NCBI GenBank assembly: GCA_035495435.1
Contig: DATJFV010000037.1
Location: 1 to 64,000 of the forward strand
DNA length: 64,000 bases
Source: JBDSKH01 sp035495435
GTDB taxonomy: Bacteria > Actinomycetota > Actinomycetes > Actinomycetales > Microbacteriaceae
Reading direction: 5' to 3'
Shown: positions 50,440 through 58,777 of the stretch, piece by piece
How the letters are laid out: each line of letters starts with the position of its first letter
How positions within the stretch are numbered: the first letter of the stretch is position 1
Notes under the pieces: model-generated
The model's database searches: none
What the model was told of the DNA's origin: nothing
Seen by the model: only the letters and a program-made list of their open reading frames with translations
Position numbers and translations under genes: made by a program

Positions 50440-51209
50440 ACCCTCGCGAACGGTGAGAGCTGAGCGGCCGCGAGCCGCAGGTCGCTGATGAGCTGCCCGC
50501 GCAGTTCCGGTGTCGCACGCTGCGAGAGCAGCGTGGTGCTCACCGCGGTCGGCTGGTCATCGGTGGCGAGGGCGACCCCGAAGCAGGTGACGCCGATGGT
50601 GTTCTCCTCTTCATCAACCGCGAAGCCGCGTTCGCGGATCGCGTGCAGATCACGGCGGAGGTCGTCGATCGTGCGGTGCGATCGCCGCGTCGGGCGCGGC
50701 ATCGGCCCCAGCCCCGACAGGCGCTGCTCGAGTTCGTCGTCGGGCAGCGAGGCGAGCATCGCCTTGCCGAGCGAGGTCACGACGGCGGGAAGGCGGCGCC
50801 CGATGTCGCTCGCGAGCCGCACCTGCTGCTGACCGTCGTGCCGGGCGAGGTAGAGCACGTCGACGCCGTCGAGCACCGCCAGGAGGACGGTCTCGCCGCG
50901 GAGAACCGGCATCGCCGCTACCACACGGCGGAACTCCGCGACGAGATCTGTGGACGAGAGGACCGACTGGCCGATCTCGATGGCCTTGTATCCGACCACC
51001 CAGCCGCCGTGGGTGCGGCGCACCATGCCGGCGGCTTCGAGGGTGACGAGCAGGTTGCAGACCGACGACTTCGCCAGGTGGGTGGCGGAGGCGACCTCGG
51101 TGATCGTGGCCGGCCCCCGACGGGCGGCGAGCGTCTCGAGCACCTGCACGGCGCGGAACGCCGCCGGGGCGGGAGTGTCGGAAGCCAGGGCGCCTGCCGT
51201 GAGCGTCAT
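50436..51209 (-). CDS. IclR-family regulator of the sugar importer operon
   Basis: A 257-residue IclR protein: winged helix about 15-70 (VQVLETLAA, ITEVASATHLAKSSVCNLLVTLEAAGMV) and effector domain (GETVLLAVLDGVDVLYLARHDGQQQVRL...LPAVVTSLGKAMLASL). Its ATG overlaps the lactonase stop and its own stop overlaps the ATPase start. It is similar in layout and motif wording to the second IclR at 54820-55614, so both may read the GAAC-N3-GTTC type operators in this region. Confidence 0.9.
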   Translation of the reverse strand: MTLTAGALASDTPAPAAFRAVQVLETLAARRGPATITEVASATHLAKSSVCNLLVTLEAAGMVRRTHGGWVVGYKAIEIGQSVLSSTDLVAEFRRVVAAMPVLRGETVLLAVLDGVDVLYLARHDGQQQVRLASDIGRRLPAVVTSLGKAMLASLPDDELEQRLSGLGPMPRPTRRSHRTIDDLRRDLHAIRERGFAVDEEENTIGVTCFGVALATDDQPTAVSTTLLSQRATPELRGQLISDLRLAAAQLSPFARV

Positions 51210-52135
51210 GAGTGCGCCCCCACCGGTCGCGCCGCCGCGGTGGTGAGCGTGTCGATCGCGTAGATGCTGGTGGTCGCGGCGATGAAGAGGGTGCGGCCGT
51301 CGGCGCCGCCGAAGCAGAGGTTGCCGACCGTCTCGGGCACCGGAATGCGAGCGATCAGCGCGCCCGACGGCGCGAACACCTGCACCGAGTCGCCGCTGGA
51401 GGACCAAACGCGACCCTCGGCGTCGACGCGGAACCCGTCGGCCACGCCCGGCTCGACGACGGCGAACACCCGGCGGTTCGTGCAGTGCCCGTCGGCACTG
51501 ACGTCGTAGGCGACGATGTGGTGGTTGCCGGTGCCGTCGGTGCGCAGCGCGCGTGAGGTGTCGGAGACGTAGAGCACCGACTCGTCGGGCGAGAAGGCGA
51601 GGCCGTTCGGCTCCTCGATGTCGGTGACGACGGGCCGGATGTCACCGGTGCGCTCGTCGAATCGGAAGACGTGGTGCGCGCCGTATTCGCGCTCCCCCGG
51701 GTGCCCCTCGTGCGGCTGGATGATGCCGTACGGCGGGTCGGTGAACCAGATCGCACCGTCGGAGGCGACGACGACGTCGTTGGGCGAGTTGAGCCGGTGG
51801 CCCTGCCAGGCGTCGACGAGCGTGTGGACGGTGCCGTCGGCGGTCTCGCGTTCGATCGCGCGGCGTCCGTGCGAGCACTGGATGACGTCGCCGTTCAGGT
51901 CGAGGGTGCGGCCGTTGGTGAACTCCACGTCGGTGCGGTGAACGCGCAGTTCGCCGTCGGCGGGGTCGACCTCGAGGATGCGGTTGCCGGGGATGTCGCT
52001 CCAGCGCAGGACGCCCGCTGCGGGGATCCAGCACGGCCCCTCGGACCAGGTGGCGCCGGTGGTGACGCGGGTGACGGAGGCGCCGGCAGGAACGAGTCCT
52101 GCCGCTGCCGCGACGTCAGCGCCGATGCCGATCAT
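51206..52135 (-). CDS. SMP-30/gluconolactonase-family lactonase
   Basis: A 309-residue six-bladed beta-propeller of the SMP-30 family. Metal ligands are visible: Glu in ATWSEGPCW (about 32), Asn in LNSPNDVVVA and Asp in FSPDESVLYVSDTSRA, with an intervening WFTDPPYG. It hydrolyses aldonolactones to aldonic acids in the cytosol. GGAGGTT directly upstream of ATG 52133-52135 supports the start. It is the promoter-proximal gene of the importer operon, preceded by repeated GAAC/GTTC half-sites. Confidence 0.9.
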   Translation of the reverse strand: MIGIGADVAAAAGLVPAGASVTRVTTGATWSEGPCWIPAAGVLRWSDIPGNRILEVDPADGELRVHRTDVEFTNGRTLDLNGDVIQCSHGRRAIERETADGTVHTLVDAWQGHRLNSPNDVVVASDGAIWFTDPPYGIIQPHEGHPGEREYGAHHVFRFDERTGDIRPVVTDIEEPNGLAFSPDESVLYVSDTSRALRTDGTGNHHIVAYDVSADGHCTNRRVFAVVEPGVADGFRVDAEGRVWSSSGDSVQVFAPSGALIARIPVPETVGNLCFGGADGRTLFIAATTSIYAIDTLTTAAARPVGAHS

Positions 52136-52167
52136 GACAACCTCCGTGGTTCAGCACAGTAAACCAA

Positions 52168-52220
52168 GTTCAACGTGTCGAACGCAATGCGATCGTTCGA
52201 AACCTCGAACCCGGTTCAAA
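52168..52220. promoter_or_regulatory. Repeated GTTC/GAAC half-sites (IclR-type operator) upstream of the lactonase operon
   Basis: In 53 bases there are GTTCAAC (52168-52174), GAACGCA (52180-52186), GTTCGAA (52195-52201) and the palindrome TCGAAC-CCG-GTTCAA (52205-52219). The last has the same six-base arms and three-base spacer as the perfect palindrome at 54808-54824. The position 70-85 bases before the lactonase start suits promoter control by an IclR protein. Confidence 0.6.
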
Positions 52221-52235
52221 GTCTGCCGCGCCGGC

Positions 52236-53267
52236 TCAGAACGCGAGCAGCACCTTCGCCGACCGCTGCGAATCGCGGGCCGTCTCGAAGGCGTCGAGCA
52301 TGTCGGCGACCGGGTAGGTGTGGCTGATCACCGCCGAGACATCGAGCGACCCGTCCGCGAGGGCGGCGATCACCTCGTCGATCTCGTCGTTGAAGCGGAA
52401 GGATCCGGCGAGCTCCAGCTCACGGGTGATCGCGAGCGAGATCAGCGCCGGCTGCTCACCGGAGGGAAGCAGCCCGACCATCACGACGCGGCCACCGCGG
52501 GTTGCGGCGCGCACCGCCGACGCCAGCCCGCGCGGACTCCCCGACACCTCGAACACCACATCCGCATCCGCCGTCGCGATGCCCTCGGCATCCGAAGCGA
52601 GGATCGTCTCGGTCGCGCCGAGTTCGCGCGCACGGGCCAGCGGCGCATCGTGCATGTCGACCGCGACGATCTGGGCCGCACCGTGGTGCGCGAGGACGGC
52701 GATGACGAGCAGGCCGATCGGCCCGCAGCCGACCACGAGTGCGCGCTTGCCGCGGATCTCGCCGCCGCGGCCGACCGCGTGCCAGGCCACGCTCGCCGGC
52801 TCGATCAGGGCGGCGCGCTCGAGCGGGAGGTCCGCCGGAAGCTGCCGCAGCATCCGGGTCGGCAGCGCGACGCGTCGCGCGAAAGCGCCCTCGGTGTGCG
52901 GGAAGCGCGCCGCGCTGCCGAGGTAGGTGCCGCCCGGCGACAGGTTGGGCCGGTCGGCGGGGAAGCGGGAGCCGTCGCCCGGGCCGGGCGTGGCGGGGTG
53001 CACCGCGACGGGGGTACCCACCGCGGGCCCGGAGCCGTCGGCGGCGGCCACCGCCACGACGCCCACCACCTCGTGACCGAGCACCATGGGTGCCTTGAGG
53101 ATCGACTCACCCGCGGCGCCGTGCTGCCAGTAGTGCAGGTCGGAGCCGCAGATGCCACCGAAGGCGATCGCGACGACCGCCTCGTCGGGCGCCGCCGCGG
53201 GCTCGGGCAGGGTGTCGAGACGAAGGTCGTCCGTGCCGTGGACGACGACGGCGAGGTTGTCGGTCAT
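52236..53267 (-). CDS. Zinc-type alcohol dehydrogenase, L-idonate 5-dehydrogenase-like
   Basis: A 343-residue MDR enzyme. Catalytic-zinc ligands are present (GGICGSDLHYW and GHEVVG), as is the Rossmann motif VVGCGPIGLLV. YLGSAARFPHTEGAFARR resembles the L-idonate/D-sorbitol dehydrogenase group. The structural-zinc loop is unusual: the four clustered Cys of relatives are absent (segment about 98-118 is Pro/Gly/Asp-rich). It may oxidise L-idonate to 5-keto-D-gluconate, which the SDR of the same operon could reduce to gluconate. Its ATG overlaps the FAH-family gene stop. Confidence 0.85.
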   Translation of the reverse strand: MTDNLAVVVHGTDDLRLDTLPEPAAAPDEAVVAIAFGGICGSDLHYWQHGAAGESILKAPMVLGHEVVGVVAVAAADGSGPAVGTPVAVHPATPGPGDGSRFPADRPNLSPGGTYLGSAARFPHTEGAFARRVALPTRMLRQLPADLPLERAALIEPASVAWHAVGRGGEIRGKRALVVGCGPIGLLVIAVLAHHGAAQIVAVDMHDAPLARARELGATETILASDAEGIATADADVVFEVSGSPRGLASAVRAATRGGRVVMVGLLPSGEQPALISLAITRELELAGSFRFNDEIDEVIAALADGSLDVSAVISHTYPVADMLDAFETARDSQRSAKVLLAF

Positions 53268-54010
53268 GATCGCTCCTCGGCGACGGGGTTCGAGAGGGTG
53301 CCGATGCCCGGGAAGTCGAGCTCGATGAGATCTCCCGGTTCGACCGGCACGAAGGTCGCGGGCGCGCCGGTCATGATGACGTCGCCGGCATCGAGCTCGA
53401 GCCACGAGGTCGCGTAGGCGATGCTCTCGGCCACCGTCGACTGCAGGCGCGCCGTGTTGGAAGCGGCCCGCAGCTCGCCGTTCACCCGCACGAGCATGTC
53501 GATCGCCTCGGGGTCGGCGACCTCGGTCTCGATCCAGGGGCCGAGCGGCGTGTAACCGCGCCCCGCCTTCGGCTCGAAGTTGCGCTCGTCGATCGGCACC
53601 CGGTCCATGCTGGTCACGTCGTTGGCGATCGTGTACCCGAGCACCACGTCGAAGGCGTCCTCGATGCTCACCCGCCAGGCGGGCCGGCCGATCACGACGG
53701 CGAGTTCGCCTTCGATGTTGACCTGCCCCAGGTCGCGTCGCGCGGCGATCGGCACCCCCGGTCCGATGACCGTCCGGGTCGATTTCAGCCAGGCCTGAAT
53801 CGGCAGCACGTGCTCGCGCAGCGCCTTGTTGTGCGCGATGCCCACCACGACCCGCGGCTCGACCGGGGCGAGCAGCGTCGCGTCGAGTGCGACGACCTCA
53901 CCGGTCTCGACCGGGTCGGGCGCGAGCAGGTCGTCGACGATGTGCCAGCCGTCTGCCGCCTGGACGGCGGGCCGGGGACCGTTCGGGGTGTCGACGCGCG
54001 CGAGCCTCAT
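53264..54010 (-). CDS. Fumarylacetoacetate hydrolase-family protein
   Basis: A 248-residue FAH-fold enzyme with the short N-terminal domain and the catalytic core: GIAHNKALREH, the metal-binding NIEGELAVVIG (paired Glu) and GYTIANDVTSMD (Asp), ending TGAPATFVPVEPGD. The family includes 2,4-diketo-3-deoxy-sugar-acid hydrolases, oxaloacetate decarboxylases and acylpyruvases. Beside sugar-acid dehydrogenases, a 2,4-diketo-acid hydrolase is plausible, though no sugar-acid dehydratase is visible in the window. Confidence 0.86.
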   Translation of the reverse strand: MRLARVDTPNGPRPAVQAADGWHIVDDLLAPDPVETGEVVALDATLLAPVEPRVVVGIAHNKALREHVLPIQAWLKSTRTVIGPGVPIAARRDLGQVNIEGELAVVIGRPAWRVSIEDAFDVVLGYTIANDVTSMDRVPIDERNFEPKAGRGYTPLGPWIETEVADPEAIDMLVRVNGELRAASNTARLQSTVAESIAYATSWLELDAGDVIMTGAPATFVPVEPGDLIELDFPGIGTLSNPVAEERS

Positions 54011-54025
54011 CGGCGCGGCCCGTGC

Positions 54026-54787
54026 TCAGACAACGGCGGTCATCCCGCCGTCGACGAAGATGACCTGCCCGTTGACGAAGTCGGATGCCGGCGAGGCCAG
54101 GAAGAGCAGCGTGCCGACCAGCTCGCGCGTCTCGCCCCAGCGCCCGGCGGGCGTGCGCTTGGCCACCCATGCCGAGAACTCCGGATCATCGACCAGCGCC
54201 TGGGTGAGTTCGGTCGCGAAGTAGCCGGGCGCGAGCGCGTTCACCTGGATGCCGCTGCCGGCCAGGTCGGCGCACATGCCGCGGGTGAGCATCGCGATGC
54301 CGCCCTTGGTGGCCGCGTAGGGGGTGATGCCGGGGCGGCCGAGACGGCTCTGCACCGAGCCGATGTTGATGATCTTGCCCGACCCGCGCGCCACCATGCC
54401 GCGGGCGACCGCCTGCCCGACCAGGAACGCACTGGTCAGGTTGGTGGCGACCAGTTCGTTCCAGTCGGCGACGGTGAAGTCGAGGAAGGGCGCTCGCCGC
54501 TGCATGCCGGCGTTGTTGACCAGGATGCCGAGGGGCGCCTCGTCCTCGATCGCCGCGATCCCCGCGACCACCGCATCCGGGTCGGTCACGTCGAACGAGG
54601 CTCCGAGCGTCGTGGCGCCGGTCTGTTCCAGCTCGGCGCGGACCCGGTCGATCGCCGACTGGTCGCGCCCGTGGATGACGACGCGGGCGCCGGCCTGGGC
54701 GAGACCCTCGGCGAGGGCGCGGCCGATGCCGCGCGTGGATCCGGTGACGAGGGCGGTGGTGCCGGCGACGTCGAAGAGGTCGAGCAT
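54026..54787 (-). CDS. SDR-family gluconate 5-dehydrogenase-like (IdnO/KduD group)
   Basis: A 253-residue SDR: LFDVAGTTALVTGSTRGIG at the N-terminus, NNAGMQRRAPF, Ser in IGSVQSRLGRPG and YAATKGGIAMLTR, ending GQVIFVDGGMTAVV. The opening and NNAGMQRR(A/H)P wording are those of 5-keto-gluconate reductases and KduD. Together with the IdnD-like dehydrogenase it could interconvert L-idonate and D-gluconate. ATG 54785-54787 is chosen at the conserved N-terminus; an upstream extension would run into the operator. Confidence 0.87.
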   Translation of the reverse strand: MLDLFDVAGTTALVTGSTRGIGRALAEGLAQAGARVVIHGRDQSAIDRVRAELEQTGATTLGASFDVTDPDAVVAGIAAIEDEAPLGILVNNAGMQRRAPFLDFTVADWNELVATNLTSAFLVGQAVARGMVARGSGKIINIGSVQSRLGRPGITPYAATKGGIAMLTRGMCADLAGSGIQVNALAPGYFATELTQALVDDPEFSAWVAKRTPAGRWGETRELVGTLLFLASPASDFVNGQVIFVDGGMTAVV

Positions 54788-54807
54788 GGCGCCCACCGTA
54801 ACACTGT

Positions 54808-54824
54808 GTTGAACGCAGTTCAAC
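54808..54824. promoter_or_regulatory. Perfect 17-bp palindrome GTTGAAC-GCA-GTTCAAC
   Basis: A perfect inverted repeat with 7-base arms (54808-54814 and 54818-54824). It overlaps the stop codon of the IclR gene and lies 21 bases before the SDR start, suggesting an internal promoter under IclR control. Its core GAACGCAGTTC recurs at 56758-56768, and a variant lies at 52205-52219. Confidence 0.7.
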
Positions 54825-55614
54825 GAGTTGTACTGTTGTCCGTCCCGATCAGCAGAGGGTTCGACAACTGCGCGACGACCGCGGCGAGTTCGACGAGGAT
54901 CGCGTCGCGATGAGCCGCAGAGGGCTCGACCAGCGAGACGCCCAGCGCCAGAGCCGACTCGCCGCTCGCACGCGGCGGGATCACGCGTGCCAGCCCGACC
55001 ACACCGGGGTGCACCTCGCCCTCATCGAGCGCGTAGCCGCGCTCGCGCACCAGGTCGAGCTTGCGCTGCAAGGCCGGCAGATCGGCGGTGCTGCGCTCGG
55101 TGCGCTTCGGGAACGCCGCCGGCGAGGCGAACCGGGCAGCCACCTCCTCCGGCGGGAGGAGGCTCAGCAGCGCATTGCCGACAGCCGTCGGGGCCGCCGG
55201 GAAGCGATCGCCGATGCTCGCCGTCAGGCGAAGCGGCGCCCGCCCCTCGTGACGGGCGAGGTACAGCACCTCGGTGCCGTCGAGCACCGCGATCTGCATC
55301 AGCTCATGGCTGAGGAGCGGGGATTCGGCCGCCAGCCGATAGAACTCGCGCACCTGGTCGAACGAGGCGATGTAGGCGCCCCCGAGCTCGACGGTGCGAC
55401 GACCCAGCACGAATCCGCCGTCCCGCCGCTGGATCAGGCCGTTCTCTTCGAGCACCACGCAGAGGTTCGACGTGGACGACTTCGCCGCGCCGATCGCGCG
55501 CGCGATCTCGCTGAGTGCCATCGGGTGGCCGTGCGCGTCGGCGAGCAGACCGAGGATGCGGATCGACCGGGTGACCGCGGGCGCGGGATCGCGTTCCGAT
55601 GCGGCGTCGCTCAC
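54820..55614 (-). CDS. IclR-family regulator of the sugar-acid dehydrogenase operon
   Basis: A 264-residue IclR regulator: helix-turn-helix about 14-65 (SIRILGLLADAHGHPMALSEIARAIGAAKSSTSNLCVVLEENGLI) and effector domain (LMQIAVLDGTEVLYLARHEGRAPLRL...PAAPTAVGNALLSLL). GTG 55612-55614 is chosen with AAGGAG just upstream; longer in-frame starts read into the preceding gene. It lies 13 bases after the hydroxyacid dehydrogenase gene and ends in a palindrome it probably binds. It is a likely paralogue of the 50.4 kb IclR protein. Confidence 0.88.
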   Translation of the reverse strand: MSDAASERDPAPAVTRSIRILGLLADAHGHPMALSEIARAIGAAKSSTSNLCVVLEENGLIQRRDGGFVLGRRTVELGGAYIASFDQVREFYRLAAESPLLSHELMQIAVLDGTEVLYLARHEGRAPLRLTASIGDRFPAAPTAVGNALLSLLPPEEVAARFASPAAFPKRTERSTADLPALQRKLDLVRERGYALDEGEVHPGVVGLARVIPPRASGESALALGVSLVEPSAAHRDAILVELAAVVAQLSNPLLIGTDNSTTR

Positions 55615-55627
55615 GGCACTCCTTGGC

Positions 55628-56686
55628 TCAGTAGAACTCCACAGTATCCACCACGTTGACCATCGGCTCACCATTGAGGAACCGGGTCGCGTTGTCCGCG
55701 AACAACTCGGCGATGCGACGCTCTTCCGCATCGTTGAGCGCCGCGGTGTGCGGGCTGATCAGCACGTTGGGCAGGTCCCAGAGCGGGCTGGCGGGGTCGA
55801 GCGGCTCGTCGGCGACGACATCGAGCGCGGCGAATCCGACCCGGCCCGAACGCAGCGCCTCGATCAGCACCGGCTCGTCGATGACCGTCCCGCGACCGAC
55901 GTTGACGATCGTCGCACCGGGCTTGAGCGCCGCGAAGAAGTCGGCGCCGAGCAGACCGGTGGTGCCCGCCGTTCCCGGCAGGGTGGTGACCACCGCATCC
56001 GACACGGCAGCGGCATCCGCGATGCCCGCAGCATCGACCACCCGATCGACGCCGGGGACGGCGCTCGCCGACCGGCTCGAGCCGATCACGGTCGCGCCGA
56101 GCGCCGACAGCTTGCGGGCGACTTCGCGCCCGATGCCCCCGAGGCCGAGTACCAGTACGGTCTGCTCCTCCAGCTGGGCCATCGTCCACCGGCCGGACCA
56201 TTCGTGCGCACGCTGCTGCGCGATGAGGCGGGGCAGCGTCTTCGCACCGGCGAGCAGGCCGAACAGCGCGAACTCGGCCAGCGGCCCGCCGTGCACCCCG
56301 GCGGAGGTGGTGAACGCCACGCGCTGCAGCTCGTCCTGCGTCAGTTCCGCGGCCGCGACCTGCCCGCCCCCGCCGGCGGCCATGATCTGCACCCAGCGCA
56401 GTGCGGGGTTGGCCCGGATGGTGCGGGTGAGCGCCGCCGGATCGACATCCGGGATGCCGTAGAGCACCTCGGCCGAATCGATCAGCGCCTCGAAGCGCGC
56501 CTGCTGCTCGGGGGTGCGGCGGAACGCGGGGTCGCCGGCGAAATCGGCGGCGTGCCGCATCGGAGGAAGAAGGGACTGGTCCCGGATGAGGTCGATTCTC
56601 GGCTCGCGCTCCTCGATCATGCGGCAGAGTGCTTCCGGGAGCGGCGTTGCGACGACCGCGCGGAGCCGTGAAGAGGATGCGGCCAC
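55628..56686 (-). CDS. D-isomer-specific 2-hydroxyacid dehydrogenase-family protein
   Basis: A 352-residue NAD-binding dehydrogenase. The Rossmann motif is VLGLGGIGREVA (about 178-189); the catalytic set Arg (NVGRGTVID), Glu (ADEPLDP) and His (ISPHTAA) is present. It should reduce a 2-keto acid or oxidise a 2-hydroxy acid. GTG 56684-56686 is chosen because AAAGGG lies six bases upstream; the in-frame TTG at 56701 would place that signal inside the gene. It is the first gene of the operon running to the IdnD-like dehydrogenase and shares a promoter region with the divergent 6PGDH-like gene. Confidence 0.87.
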   Translation of the reverse strand: MAASSSRLRAVVATPLPEALCRMIEEREPRIDLIRDQSLLPPMRHAADFAGDPAFRRTPEQQARFEALIDSAEVLYGIPDVDPAALTRTIRANPALRWVQIMAAGGGGQVAAAELTQDELQRVAFTTSAGVHGGPLAEFALFGLLAGAKTLPRLIAQQRAHEWSGRWTMAQLEEQTVLVLGLGGIGREVARKLSALGATVIGSSRSASAVPGVDRVVDAAGIADAAAVSDAVVTTLPGTAGTTGLLGADFFAALKPGATIVNVGRGTVIDEPVLIEALRSGRVGFAALDVVADEPLDPASPLWDLPNVLISPHTAALNDAEERRIAELFADNATRFLNGEPMVNVVDTVEFY

Positions 56687-56757
56687 CAGGAACCCTTTCA
56701 ATGAGAGGCCGGGCGCTCATGCAGCACGATCGACCGATCGACATTATTCACCCTAAT

Positions 56758-56768
56758 GAACGCAGTTC
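56758..56768. promoter_or_regulatory. GAACGCAGTTC palindrome in the divergent promoter
   Basis: An 11-bp palindrome GAAC-GCA-GTTC, identical to the core of the 54808-54824 site, three bases before the ATG of the rightward dehydrogenase gene and 72 bases before the leftward operon start. Surrounding bases are AT-rich (ACATTATTCACCCTAAT). It probably brings both directions under the same IclR protein. Confidence 0.65.
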
Positions 56769-56771
56769 GCT

Positions 56772-57698
56772 ATGGTGGACGCCATGACGAGCCTGCCGGG
56801 TGTGGTCGGAGTGATCGGACTGGGCGTCATGGGGCGCCCGATGACCGCCAATCTGCTGCGCGGGGCAACCGGCGCGACGCAGGTGCGGGTGCACCACCGG
56901 ACGCCGGACCGGGTGCAGGATCTGGTCGACGCGGGCGCCGTCTTCAGCACCACACCGCGCGAACTGGCCGCAGGCGCAGACGTCGTGCTGCTCATGCTGC
57001 CCGATCTGCCGCAGGTCGACGAGGTGCTGGCCGGCCCCGACGGCATCCTGGCCGGGGTGACCGAGCCGCTCGTCCTGGTGATCGGCTCGACCTCCTCCGC
57101 CGGCGACATCCGCACGCTCGCCCAGCGCCTGACCGATCAGACCGCGGGTCTGGTGTCGGTGATCGACGCTCCGGTGAGCGGCGGCGAAGACGGCGCCATC
57201 GCGGGCACGCTCGCGATCATGGTCGGTGGTGAGCCGGATGCCGTGGTCACCGCATTGCCGGTGCTCTCGACCATGGGCACACCCGTGCACCTCGGGCCCC
57301 TCGGCGCGGGGGAGATCGCGAAGTACTGCAACCAGTTGATCGTCGCCTCGACCATCATGGCGATCGGCGAAGCCGCCGTGCTGGCCGAGCGCAGCGGCCT
57401 CGACCTCCAGGCGATGTTCGACCTGCTGCGGGGTGGCTACGCCGGCAGCCGCGTGCTCGAGACACGCGCACAACGCGTCATCGACGAGGACTACAGCCCC
57501 TCGGGGGTGGCGAAGTACATGGTCAAGGACCTGTCGTTCGCCATGGACGAGGCCCGCGCGAACGGGACCGCCTCGTCGCTGACCGACGCGCTGTCGGCGC
57601 TGTTCGAGGACCTGGTCGCGCGCGGGTTCGGCGACGACGACATCGCGGTCACGCGGCGGTACGTCGAATCCCGCAGCGAAAGCGCCGCGCCGCACTGA
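56772..57698 (+). CDS. Beta-hydroxyacid dehydrogenase (6PGDH/GarR-like)
   Basis: A 308-residue NAD(P)-dependent enzyme: VIGLGVMGRPMTANLLRG (about 14-31), the family signature DAPVSGGEDGAIAGTLAIMVGG (about 134-155) and the catalytic lysine in GAGEIAKYCNQL (Lys about 183). Members include tartronate-semialdehyde reductase, 3-hydroxyisobutyrate and L-threonate dehydrogenases. ATG 56772 is used although the operator lies directly before it; ATG 56784 (MTSLPG) would lose four residues. It is divergent from the hydroxyacid dehydrogenase operon and shares its operator. Confidence 0.88.
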   Translation: MVDAMTSLPGVVGVIGLGVMGRPMTANLLRGATGATQVRVHHRTPDRVQDLVDAGAVFSTTPRELAAGADVVLLMLPDLPQVDEVLAGPDGILAGVTEPLVLVIGSTSSAGDIRTLAQRLTDQTAGLVSVIDAPVSGGEDGAIAGTLAIMVGGEPDAVVTALPVLSTMGTPVHLGPLGAGEIAKYCNQLIVASTIMAIGEAAVLAERSGLDLQAMFDLLRGGYAGSRVLETRAQRVIDEDYSPSGVAKYMVKDLSFAMDEARANGTASSLTDALSALFEDLVARGFGDDDIAVTRRYVESRSESAAPH

Positions 57699-57763
57699 TC
57701 CGAGCGCCGAGGGGTGAGCCGGTCGGAACAAATACGATTGGCTCAGGTCCGAGGAGGTTCAGC

Positions 57764-58771
57764 GTGGTCACGATGAGCGACGTCGCGCGCGTCGCGAACG
57801 TGTCGCAGAGCACCGTGTCGCACGTCATCAACGGCACCCGGCGGGTCAACCCCGAGACCGAGCAGGCGGTGCGTGCGGCGATCGAGTCCACGGGCTACGC
57901 CGGCGATGACATCGCCCGCTCGCTGCGCACCGGCACCACGGAGACGATCGGCCTGGCGATGTCGGCCATCTCCAACCCGTACTTCGGCGACGTCGTCCAT
58001 GCCATGGAACGCGGCGCGACCGACAAGGGGTACAGCCTCGTGCTGACCGACACCCACGACGATCCGGAGCAGGAGCTGCGCGCCGTGCGCGAACTGGTCT
58101 CCCATCGGGTGGATGCGGTGGTGCTGGCCCCATCGGCACAGCCGGAACGCGCCTTCGCCCTGCTGGCCGCGCGCGACATCCCGGTCGTCGTCGTCGACCG
58201 GGTGCCGCACGAGACGCGCCCCCGGACGGACGCGATCGGCGTGAGCAACGTCGAGCCGGTGGCCGCACTGGTCGACCACCTCGCCGGTCACGGTCACCGG
58301 CGGATCGGCCTCGTCGCCCCCCGGCAGGGCATCATCACCACCGAGGAGCGGGTCGAGGGATACCGGCTCGGAATGGAACGCAACGGCCTGGTCGCGGACC
58401 CGTCGCTGATCGTCCACGGCGGGTCGGTCGACGAAGACGACACCGCCCGCGGAATCGGCGCGCTGCTCGACTCCGCCGATCCCCCGACCGCCCTGGTGCT
58501 CGGCAACAACGTGATCACCATCGCCGCGATCGCCGCACTGCGGGATCGCGGACTGACGCCCCCGGTGGGGATCGCCACCGCGTCGTTCGACGACTTCCCC
58601 TGGGCCGACTACTTCCACCCCCGTCTGACGGCGATGTCGCAGCCGGTCGACGAGCTCGGTTCACGGGCGATCCGGATGCTGCTGGATCGCATCGCCCAAC
58701 CCGACCTGCCCGCGCGGCACATCCGTCTGGAACCGACACTCCGCATCCGCGAGTCGTGCGGGTGCGCCTGA
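57764..58771 (+). CDS. LacI-family repressor (paralogue 1)
   Basis: A 335-residue LacI regulator: N-terminal helix-turn-helix MSDVARVANVSQSTVSHVINGTRRV and hinge (about 50-60), then a sugar-binding core (IGLAMSAISNPYFGDVVHAMERGA, ...ASFDDFPWADYFHPRLTAMSQPVDELG). GTG 57764 has AGGAGG six bases upstream. It is strikingly similar to the LacI protein at 59727-60737, sharing the ISNPYFGDVVHA and DDFPWAD.FHPRLTA..QPVDELG blocks. It ends six bases from the convergent aldose epimerase gene. Its operator is not identified. Confidence 0.92.
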   Translation: MVTMSDVARVANVSQSTVSHVINGTRRVNPETEQAVRAAIESTGYAGDDIARSLRTGTTETIGLAMSAISNPYFGDVVHAMERGATDKGYSLVLTDTHDDPEQELRAVRELVSHRVDAVVLAPSAQPERAFALLAARDIPVVVVDRVPHETRPRTDAIGVSNVEPVAALVDHLAGHGHRRIGLVAPRQGIITTEERVEGYRLGMERNGLVADPSLIVHGGSVDEDDTARGIGALLDSADPPTALVLGNNVITIAAIAALRDRGLTPPVGIATASFDDFPWADYFHPRLTAMSQPVDELGSRAIRMLLDRIAQPDLPARHIRLEPTLRIRESCGCA

Positions 58772-58777
58772 GTCCGG

